From positions 1,191,153 through 1,255,152 of the forward strand of contig NW_013171815.1 in assembly GCF_000151665.1 (NCBI RefSeq): a stretch of 64,000 nt of DNA, given 5' to 3'. Positions 56,657 through 64,000 of the stretch are shown one piece after another (position 1 is the first letter of the stretch; every line of letters starts with the position of its first letter). The translations under genes and the position numbers were made by a program. The stretch comes from Blastocystis hominis (lineage: Eukaryota > Sar > Bigyra > Opalinata > Blastocystidae). A model generated the notes under the pieces. The model worked only from the letters and a program-made list of their open reading frames with translations, did not search any database and was not told the origin of the DNA.

Positions 56657-56711
56657 GAAATTGAAAGAAATAACTACAGATCTTCTTCTTTAGTATATTT
56701 TTGTTTCGACG

Positions 56712-56912
56712 ATGGCTAATTTTGCGGAGTGGCTGAGTACACTAAGTCCTATCAGCATTGTTCTTCTTGGTGCCCTTGTTGGCTTCATTATGTTTGCCGC
56801 TGAATACGGAGTGGGCCTGCTCGTGAAGAAGTACTTCCCCGAAGAAGAAGAGAATCCCGCTCTCGGTGCCCCGAAACCTGCCGATATTCCCTCGTACCTT
56901 GCTTCTTGTTGA
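56712..56912 (+). CDS. Small single-span membrane protein
   Basis: This open frame has 66 residues and no intron. MANFAEWLSTLSPISIV leads into the hydrophobic helix VLLGALVGFIMFAAEYGVGL (about residues 17-36), followed by KKYFPEEEENPALGAPKPAD. I do not recognise the family. It sits divergently next to the PTPS-like gene and has its own TGTTTGTT at 57004, which supports it being expressed. It could also be the first exon of a longer gene. Confidence 0.5.
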   Translation: MANFAEWLSTLSPISIVLLGALVGFIMFAAEYGVGLLVKKYFPEEEENPALGAPKPADIPSYLASC

Positions 56913-57003
56913 AAACGCTTATTTGTAGCAGCAGCGATAAACCTAAAGCGGAGTAACACCATAATATGAAGGATTGTAGTTCGGTATTTGAATGATAATG
57001 ATT

Positions 57004-57011
57004 TGTTTGTT
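57004..57011 (+). terminator. TGTTTGTT 3'-end element (small membrane protein)
   Basis: An exact TGTTTGTT about 90 bases past the stop of the 66-residue frame and 57 bases before the CLP1 start. Confidence 0.6.
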
Positions 57012-57067
57012 TTAAGAGCCTTGAACAGAAGCAGATTGAATACCCCAAATCATACAGTAAATTAGTG

Positions 57068-58634
57068 ATGAACACATCGAACTACGATATTAGACAGGGA
57101 AACGAGCTTCGAATTCAATGCGACAAAGGAGAACCTGTCACAATTGAGGTATTCGCCGTTTTCGTCGATTTAACTCTCTAGGCGATCCAAGGGTCTGTGG
57201 AAGTAAATGGATGTAAATTGCTACATAAACAAGTGTTCGCTAATCTCTCTGTAGGGAATTGGTTGCTTTTCGTAATTCTTAGTTTGGTATATATGCTTGG
57301 GACGATTCGAAGGTTTCAATTCAAGGGTCAATCAAAAAGTCCTATTTAGCAACTTCAAGCCTTGTTCCTTACTGCGTAGATGTTCACCAAAAGGTAAAGG
57401 CGCTTTTCCTGTATTCATTCTAGTTACAAGCCGAACGAGAAAAGGTTTCTCCCTATACTGCGCGCAAAGCTCCTCGCGTCCGAATGTTCACTCTCTTTCA
57501 TCGCTAGGTGCTTATTTTAGGCCCCCAATTAGTTGACATTTTCTCGATTGCGCGCACGCTTGTGGAATACGCTGTACTCCTCCTACGTTCCCCACATGTA
57601 GGTTCGATGCGGCGAATCGCTGCTCTACCTGGATTTCGATGTCCGCAAAGGCAACATCACCGTTCCGGGCTGCATGTCCGCCACGGTATGCACGCGCGAA
57701 GCGCACTTGGCGACCGTACCTAATCATCATGTCTCTCCTAACCTCCAGAACGCGCAGAACTACGTTCTGTCCCCAACCGTGGAGTTCTTCGGATTCCAGA
57801 AGTGCATGGACAACTACCAGCTGTAGGGCAGGGCAGGGAGGCGTGAGGCCAAGGTTCCGGAGCTGCATGAACGCGCTGCTGGATCGCGTGGAGGAGCGAA
57901 TGCGCGTCGACGAAGCGGTCCAACACGGCGGAATCATCGTGAACGGAGGGTCCTGGTACTCGGAGGACGGCTCTCTCCCGCTTCTCAAAGAGCTGATGGA
58001 TCGACTGCAGTTCGATCTGGTGTTGATTCTGCAGGACTCGCCGATCAAAGTGGGGTCGGGCGTGTCCGATCACGTGTAGGCGGAGATCGAAGAGCGATTC
58101 CCGTCGCTGAGCGTGAAGATGTTCCCTCCGGTGGACCATCTGTGGAGCAAGCCGGAGCAGGACATGCTGGAGTGCAACATGGCGATCGATTGGTACTTCT
58201 ACGGCGTCGCGGAGGAGAACTTCTATCTGGCCAATCCCAACCAGTTAACGCGGCCCATGGACGAGCTGACCATCGTGTCCTTCGCGGACCAGCGCGAGAT
58301 GGAGGAGACCAATAAAGTGGGGTCGTGGATGGACGCTTGATCGCGTAGATCGCTCCGGAGGCGCGAAGCACGGAGGCCTGGCTGAAGCCGATGCCAGTGC
58401 CCATTGAGAAGCTGCCCAATCAGATTTTGGCGGTAACGGATGCGAAGAGGTAGGGAGAAAGGGAGGGGAGTGATGGAAAGTGTGGATGAAGTGCGGAAGG
58501 CGTCCGTTCTGGGATTCGTGTTTGTGGCCGGAGTGGATTTGTCTAGAAAGATGCTGAAGTTGGTTACACCGGCGGGAGGAGACTTGCCGGGAACGATTTT
58601 GGTGAAAGGAAGGATTGAGTGGTCGAATTCTTAA
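57068..58634 (+). CDS. CLP1: Pre-mRNA 3'-processing factor CLP1, P-loop degenerate
   Basis: This is a CLP1-family protein of the cleavage/polyadenylation machinery, 418 residues. Exons are 57068-57148, 57182-57250, 57283-57393, 57424-57477, 57508-57573, 57602-57715, 57749-57822, 57854-58049, 58080-58316, 58349-58449 and 58481-58634. The N-domain shows NELRIQCDKGEPVTIE and VEVNGCKLLHKQVFANLS. The kinase-like core follows (YLDFDVRKGNITVPGCMSA; HGGIIVNGGSWYSEDG; FDLVLILQDSP). The C-terminal domain is SVLGFVFVAGVDLSRKMLKL. Where the Walker A of polynucleotide kinases should be (GPTDVGKST in animals) it reads GPQLVDIFS, so ATP binding is doubtful. Confidence 0.88.
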
Positions 58635-58659
58635 CTTGTATTCTGTTGTTGATTCTTGC

Positions 58660-58667
58660 TGTTTGTT
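58660..58667 (+). terminator. TGTTTGTT 3'-end element (CLP1)
   Basis: An exact TGTTTGTT 25 bases after the CLP1 stop codon. Confidence 0.65.
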
Positions 58668-58796
58668 TTCAAAAGGGATGCCTTGCGTGGGTGTGAGAGG
58701 CAGACACGTACAAAATTGAAAATGATAAGTTAACATAATGTGGATTCTTCAAATTCGATCATGATCATTTTCCTATTTTTTCCTTCAACCTTGCCA

Positions 58797-59846
58797 ATGA
58801 ACGCTGTTTTTGGAAAGCTGGTTCTTGATCGCATCATTGCAAAGCTTGTGGAGGGGAGGGCGCGAGATAAACAGTGGAGAGTACGATTTGGCTTGTTCGC
58901 CTTACAATATAGCCCCACATTAAAGAAGAAACTATTCGCTTGCTGATTATTAAAACGAAAGAAATTTTACTGTCGGAACCTTCATTATTACGAATTGAAG
59001 CTCCCGTTGTAATTGTTGGCGACGTGCATGGCCAATTCCTTGATTTGCTAGAGTACAAATCTGCTTTCTCGCATTTACCCCTAGAATTCTCCATGTTGGT
59101 GGCGACCCATCCAAAAGTCGCTATCTCTTCTTAGGAGATTATGTAGATAGATCCGATCGCGGAATTCAAATTTTGTGCTTGCTTATGGCTTACAAATTAA
59201 AATATCCTCGTAATGTGTATCTATTGCGTGGAAATCACGAGTCATCGGAGATGAACGAGGATGGAGGCTTTAAAGACGAGTGTATTAAGTTCTACTCGGA
59301 GAGTCTCTACCGTGATTTCCAAATGCTGTTTAACTGTCTCCCTCCTGCCGCCATTGTATCAAATAAAATATTGTACGATCCTTTCTCTTCCTTCTCACGC
59401 CCAGTTGCGTCCACGGCGGCCTCTCTCCGGACATGACCTCGATGCAGGCCATTCGCGACATTAAACGTCCCTGTACGATCCCAGCAGATGGCCTGCTCTG
59501 TGATATGCTCTGGTCGGACCCCTGCGCGGACATCCAAGGCTACGTTCCATCCCCGCGGGACTGCTCGTATCTATTCGGCGCGGACATCGTGGAGGAGTTC
59601 ATGAAGCGATTCGACTTCGATCTGATCGTTCGAGGCCACGAGTGTTGCGATGGGTACTGCTTCGCGTTCAATCGAAGACTGGTGACGGTATTCTCCGCTC
59701 CGAATTATTGCGGGTGTGAGAAGAACGCTGCGGGCGTGATGTTCGTGGACGAGAAATTGTCGGTGCGGTTTGTGTTGATTCGCGAGACGAAGCCGCTGCG
59801 ACGCGGATCCATCGTGAATCCGGATACATTAGCCATTATCAATTGA
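58797..59846 (+). CDS. PPP-family Ser/Thr protein phosphatase catalytic subunit
   Basis: This metallophosphatase has 317 residues. Exons are 58797-58880, 58913-59052, 59085-59372 and 59405-59846. All metal-binding motifs are intact: GDVHGQFLDLL, GDYVDRSDRG, RGNHESSEMN, CVHGGLSPDM, RGHECCDGY and SAPNYCG. PNYCGCEKNAAGVMFVDEKL is PP1-like (PNYCGEFDNAG), whereas RGHE replaces the usual RAHQ and resembles other PPP branches. The insert SPRDCSYLFGADIVEEFMKR matches the PP1 alpha-helix region. I cannot assign PP1 versus a protist-specific PPP subgroup. Confidence 0.9.
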
Positions 59847-59883
59847 TTTAGCGTTTTTCCTTGCGTTCTGTTTTGTTTTCTGC

Positions 59884-59891
59884 AACAAACA
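59884..59891 (-). terminator. TGTTTGTT 3'-end element (OXA1)
   Basis: An exact TGTTTGTT on the minus strand, two bases past the OXA1 TAG. With four-base spacing, cleavage leaves T of the stop, and poly(A) makes TAA. Confidence 0.7.
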
Positions 59892-59893
59892 CG

Positions 59894-61241
59894 CTACTGC
59901 TTCTCCTCCTCCTGCAGCACGCTCGCGCGCACCGCGCTCACCACTTCCTCCACCTTCTCTCCGTTCTTCTCTTCCTTCACTCCCTTCATTCCGGTGGTTC
60001 CATTCATTCCGGTGGTTCCATTCACTGCATTCATAGCATTCATAGCATTCATAGCATTCATTCCGGTGGGTCCATTCACTGCATTCACTGCATTCACTCC
60101 CTTCGCCTTCTTGCCCGTGGAGGGAGGCGGGGGCACCGTGCCCTTGTCGCCTCTCCCCGAGGGCAGCCAGCTTCGCAGCTGCTTGCGCGCCGCGGGGTCG
60201 ATCGCCAGGGTCTGGCAGCACGCGAGGATCGAGTTCACCGTCCAGTAGAAGCACAGCCCCTACCTTACACACACCACCCAATCCCTACCGCGGGGAGCTT
60301 CGCGGCGATGAACACCATGAAGAGCGACATGCCGCGCATCATGTATTTCATCCCCACTTGCCCGTTCCCGTTCATTCCGTCCGCGCCCAGCTCCGTCATA
60401 AACAGCGTCGACAGGCCCGTGACCACGGGCAGCACGAAGTACGGGTCCGCGGCGGCGAGGTTCGTGAACCAGCTGAGGCCTCCCGTCGCTGAATTGAAGG
60501 CAAACCGAAGCGCCTACTCACTGCGGGGACCGTTTCGCAGAGCTTGCGAACCCCCATGAAACACGAGATTACCACCGGAATTTGAATAAAGGCTCCGAAA
60601 AGAGGAGAGAAGGGAGAGACGCCGGCGTTCTTGTACAAGGACTGGACATGAGCGATTCACAACACGAAGACAAGCATTTCGTCGCGCATTCCCTGAGCGT
60701 CCGCGGCCATTCCCATCGATTGCGATAAACGCGCGCGCTCGAGCAGCTTGTTCAGCTCGGGTTGGATTTCCGCGAGTTTTGCACGCTGGCGCGTCGATTT
60801 GATGGTGAGAGGGAGGAGAACCAGACGCAGCCCCAGAGTAACGCCGGCGATGGCTCCCCACCACGGAATACCCATCGAATTTACCCACGTGAGCAGCGAC
60901 ACAACCCAGGTCGTAGGAGTTCCTTAGATGACAGAAATACAATACTCATACCAATCGTCACTCCAAACAATCCATACTTCAGTGCCGCATCATTTAAACC
61001 AGTCATATACAACGCACGGTTATCCCAAAATTCTTTAATACGCTCCCGAATAGGAGAAGTGTGGAACTCTCTCATCTGACAAAAAGTACTACTCTGATTT
61101 GTCAGCACCGAGCCATAGCTTGCTGACGAAGCTCTTACCAAAAGTCTAGGAGCTGATCTACCAACTCATTTCGCAAGACAAACAATACCTAATAAACACT
61201 GATTGACGTCCGATCAGATGTCTCGAAAACTGGAGAGCCAT
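59894..61241 (-). CDS. OXA1L: Mitochondrial-type membrane insertase OXA1/YidC
   Basis: This is an inner-membrane protein insertase, here of the mitochondrion-related organelle, 399 residues. Exons are 61189-61241, 60952-61157, 60672-60922, 60518-60641, 60289-60488 and 59894-60259. An Arg/Ser-rich presequence is visible (ALQFSRHLIGRQSVFIRSAP). YidC motifs: WWGAIAGVTLGLRLVLLPLT, KLAEIQPELNKL, SPLFGAFIQIPVVISCFMGV, GGLSWFTNLAAADPYFVLPV and LCFYWTVNSILACCQTLA. The C-terminal tail has a tandem NAVNAV/MNAMNAMNA/NGTTGMNGTTG repeat (about 59985-60095). Confidence 0.93.
59985..60095. repeat. Coding minisatellite in OXA1 tail
   Basis: GCATTCATA-type 9-base and ATTCCGGTGGTTCC-type units repeat in tandem, encoding Met-Asn-Ala and Asn-Gly-Thr-Thr-Gly-Met runs in the hydrophilic tail of OXA1. 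Length polymorphism is likely. Confidence 0.75.
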
Positions 61242-61326
61242 ATTGAGAGTAGTAGAGAATAGTGAGTTCCTTAAATCGGTACTATTTTTGCATGAAACTC
61301 CCTTCAAGCGAACATCAAATATCGCA

Positions 61327-61925
61327 ATGTTTACAGTTAGAAATGCAATGGTTATGGCGAGGAGCATCTGCTGCTCACGACCAGTCTTTGCAGTTGGTTC
61401 TAGACTGTTTTCTGAAACCTCTTCATCGCCAGATCCTTCTACGCAGCAACCTCAGGAGCAAGGAGATCCAGAAGTAATCGATTTTATCAAGAAGGTGTGA
61501 TTTGGAAGAGAAACTTGTAATGTTCTAGATCGTGAAAGAAAACAAGGTAATGCTATTCATGAAGGGAACTCCGTCCAATCCAGTGTGCGGATTCAGTTTA
61601 CGTGTTGTACAAATTCTAAAACACTTGGGTAGCGGCTTGAATTGAAACTTATATGCAGGTTGCGACTTTGCTAGTGCTAACATTCTTACCAGCAAATCCG
61701 TAGTCAAAAACCTGAAGTATGTGAGGTAATGCTTTTGGAATTTTCCTTTATTGTAGTGACTGGAAAACCTACCCGCAGCTATTCATTAACGGAGAGTTTG
61801 TTGGTGGCTGCGATGTAGTGACGGAGCTTTTTGAGTCTGGAGAGTTGAAGAAAATGCTGGAAAAGGCGGGCGCTTTCTCGGAGCCTGAAGAGGCAGAAAA
61901 GCCTGCTTCGACTGTTTCAAAGTGA
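61327..61925 (+). CDS. GLRX5: Monothiol glutaredoxin GRX5 (Fe-S cluster assembly)
   Basis: This is a mitochondrial-type monothiol glutaredoxin that carries [2Fe-2S] clusters, 167 residues. Exons are 61327-61494, 61529-61628, 61659-61725 and 61757-61925. A presequence ([20 protein letters not shown]) precedes [20 protein letters not shown]. The active-site motif is CGFS ([13 protein letters not shown]), followed by [20 protein letters not shown], the glutathione-binding TYPQ and GGCD motifs. The C-terminal tail is Glu/Ala-rich. It is divergent from OXA1, which also belongs to the organelle. Confidence 0.95.
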
Positions 61926-61941
61926 TGTTTCTTTAGAGTTT

Positions 61942-61949
61942 TGTTTGTT
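61942..61949 (+). terminator. TGTTTGTT 3'-end element (GRX5)
   Basis: An exact TGTTTGTT 16 bases after the GRX5 stop codon. Confidence 0.65.
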
Positions 61950-62036
61950 GAGATAGAGTGTTAGAGAATTACCACCTTATGCAATGTTCACAGCAATTAC
62001 ACCAAAACCTTCAGAAAGATGTAATGTCTGTGAGAC

Positions 62037-63679
62037 ATGGCGAGCAGTATTTGGAGTAATGCTTCTCGTGAGCTGTTGAACATTAGAAGAATATTTAAAT
62101 ATGAAAAGGAGCTGGGGAAAACAGATGATCGAGAACTTTTGAAAACGATTCGTCGAAGGTAACACACAGAGTTTCTTATCAAATGTAGACTGGTAGCACT
62201 TGGGTTTGCGCTTGTTCAGTGTGATCCCTTGGTTTACAGGGAAAAAGACATCGATACCCTCATTTGGAATCAATGCTATTATAAAGAAATATCAAAACAA
62301 AGGAAAATGAGACACATGAATACTGAGGAGTATTTAAGTTTTCTGAAGGAGGGAATAAACAACTATGAATACATGGTGATGAAATTAAAGAAATCCGTCT
62401 CATCGGAGCATGTTCTGTGTTCCTATTCGTTTCTTATTCACATGGGAGATCTGTTTCGGTATATTTACTTGGAGGAGCCAAAAAACAGCGAGTCCTTTGC
62501 TTCTTCCCAGGAGTGTTATTTGAAGGCCATTCGGTGTGATCCAACCCAAGGAAATGCGTATCACCAACTGGCCGTTTTGGCCTCCTATAAGAGATCCTAT
62601 TGTCAAGCACTCTACTACTGCATTCGTGCGATTACCTGTCCTTCTCCGTTCTCCACGGCATTCAGCAACATTCCATACCATTTTGCCGAAAATGAGAAAA
62701 ATCTAGCAAAAGCACAATCCATGTATCCAGTTTTGAATAAACATCATTGTAACGAAGTATTATTTTCCCGCCATTTTTACCAACGTTTTAGAAATTGCTT
62801 CTCCAGTTCGTCGATTGTTGTAGCCACCTCTACCACTCTTCTCCACACCCATCCTTTGCTGCTTCGCTCAGCCAGTTCGCCTCCACCCTGAATTGGTGTT
62901 TGGAGCAGGACAAGCCTTCTTCCACAGTGATGATCCGCATGCTGGCCATTGCTATCTTCAGTGCGGAGGATCTTTGGAGTTGCTTCCACCAAGAAGGTAT
63001 TTTTGATGAGGATGAGCGGTCTACCCTGAAGAAGCGAATTGCTATTTCCTCACATTGCCGATTCTGGACGGATGGTCACTGCTTCTCACTCTCATGACGA
63101 ATGTGATTCGCTATACAGCCATTCCTGCGCGACCCTCGAAGCAGTGTTGTTCTTCTGTGGATGGCTGAAGACTAGGCAAACTGGTATTGACCCACATTGC
63201 CTCGGTTTCTCTCTTCCTGCAGTGGCTCTCTTTGAAAAAAGAGCAGCATTACCGACCTCCTGTATTCCACGCGATTTGTCTTTTCAAAATAGTTCTTTGA
63301 GTCATCGAACAATCCTGTGATGGCCTTCTTGCCCATCGCTGAGTTCTTGGAGCTGGAAGCTGCGTTCTGGAAGCAGCTCGGCTTGCTGCGAAGTCGTCTT
63401 CCGCCTGTCAACGTGGAGGATCCGTCGAGCCAGCCTCTTCTCGAGTATGAAGCGGATTTCGTTACATTTTCGCCACTCTCAGATTGCTTTCGGAACGCAC
63501 ACACAAACCCCGATCTTCCAAACTCGCACGATGCGTCCCATGTGTCCATCCAACCCCACGATCAAACGCTGATTCTCTACAAAATCCATCGATGCATCCA
63601 AGACCTGAAATCTCATCTGCAGTCTTCCAAGCGCGACGTTTCGTCCACTCCTCTCTCCCCCAAGCGCATTCACTTCTAA
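62037..63679 (+). CDS. EST1/SMG5-7-like 14-3-3/TPR protein
   Basis: This is a predicted nonsense-mediated decay or telomere-associated factor of 493 residues. Exons are 62037-62158, 62189-62756, 62792-62995, 63031-63145, 63176-63261 and 63293-63679. The region SYSFLIHMGDLFRYIYLEEP, SQECYLKAIRCDPTQGNAYH and QLAVLASYKRSYCQALYYCI is the EST1 tetratricopeptide signature (HMGDLxRY; YxxAIxxxPxxGxxYNQLA). A DNA/RNA-binding-EST1-like helical domain follows (IFDEDER is spliced out; LTLPILDGWSLLLTLMTNVI retained). No PIN domain is present, so SMG7/EST1 fits better than SMG6. SMG5 cannot be excluded. Confidence 0.8.
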
Positions 63680-63681
63680 TC

Positions 63682-63696
63682 TGTTTGAATCAAACA
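63682..63696. terminator. Shared palindromic 3'-end element at the right edge
   Basis: TGTTTGAATCAAACA is an imperfect palindrome between the convergent EST1-like gene and the minus-strand gene at the window edge. Each strand reads TGTTTGA. Confidence 0.6.
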
Positions 63697-64000
63697 CAAA
63701 AATCGGAATCTTCATAGTAGTTTTTCACACTGTGCTTGCGAGGCAGGAAGAAAGGCATCTTCGCTCCTTCAGGCTCTCCCTCGCTCAGACTCGCGGAGAG
63801 CTCAGCGATCTCCTGGTTCTTCTTCTTCAATTCTTCCTCCTTAATACGATCTCCCACTCCCTTTCCCATCAGACACACACTGCGCGGTCATACTAACAAA
63901 AGCAATCACCTACGCGCAAGGAGCGTTCGACAGAACGTAAGAACTGCAGCTACCGTTAAGAAGACGATCCACATTCGAGATTCCACGTCTTCCCATCACA
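63690..64000 (-). CDS. Partial gene, unknown acidic coiled protein
   Basis: Only the 3' part lies in the window and I do not recognise it. The last clear exon encodes RIKEEELKKKNQEIAELSA (a short coiled coil), then EGEPEGAKMPFFLPRKH and SVKNYYEDSD. A GT-AG intron seems to end near 63868-63900, but upstream exons are uncertain. The genomic TGA lies within the 3' element, so the stop may be T+AA after SVKNYYEDS or one codon later. Confidence 0.45.

Overview
The window is nuclear DNA of a very compact, intron-rich protist and I read it as Blastocystis (Stramenopiles). Most introns are only about 28-35 bases (GT...AG). Most genes are followed by an exact or near-exact TGTTTGTT element. Several reading frames run into that element without an encoded stop, so the stop codon must be completed by polyadenylation (T or TA + poly(A) = TAA). 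Short introns, TGTTTGTT and poly(A)-made stops are the published hallmarks of Blastocystis mRNA 3' ends. The gene models below were assembled by hand from splice sites, reading frame and remembered homologues. For nearly all of them the summed exons give an intact frame.

Layout: 1-2.3 kb RPL36 (partial), RPL13, SEC61 gamma and a GNAT acetyltransferase; 2.9-6.6 kb a WD40/solenoid coat-like protein; 6.9-9.3 kb NIF3 and an OTU/SEC-C deubiquitinase; 9.4-12.3 kb AP-3 delta; 12.4-14.7 kb a CARMIL-like protein; 15.1-17 kb PRPF3; 17.1-18 kb a divergent histone H3/H4 pair; 18.7-20.2 kb MORN/LRR family gene A; 20.6-22.7 kb CLPTM1; 23.7-28.3 kb a BK-like potassium channel; 28.4-29.8 kb a GT49 glycosyltransferase; 30-35 kb a proline-rich protein, transketolase and a FYVE protein; 36.3-40.3 kb MORN/LRR gene B, inside an AT-rich, gene-poor island (35.2-43.2 kb); 43.2-50.4 kb omega-amidase, tRNA-Val, choline/ethanolamine kinase, CDK, NDK and lipin; 50.5-52.9 kb MORN/LRR gene C; 53.1-64 kb Arc1/AIMP1-like protein, REI1/ZNF622, a PTPS-like enzyme, a small membrane protein, CLP1, a PPP phosphatase, OXA1, GRX5, an EST1/SMG7-like protein and a partial gene. 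Housekeeping genes are GC-rich; the LRR island is strongly AT-rich.

The most notable signal is a second intron class. Several introns begin ATATCC or GTATCCTT instead of the usual GT start. Three or four of them end in AC rather than AG and have a TTCCTTCA(C/T)-like or TTAAC-containing stretch just before the 3' end, which is the signature of U12-type (minor spliceosome) introns. They restore frame exactly in AP-3 delta, REI1/ZNF622 and the potassium channel; a GT-AG version lies in the Arc1/AIMP1-like gene. Other notable points are the fixed 4-base spacing of poly(A)-created stops, palindromic terminators shared by convergent genes, a one-LRR-per-exon gene family with recently duplicated exon blocks, a CLP1 without a P-loop, a GOLD-like domain inside lipin, and a recurrent CCGCGG palindrome that also appears inside many tiny introns.
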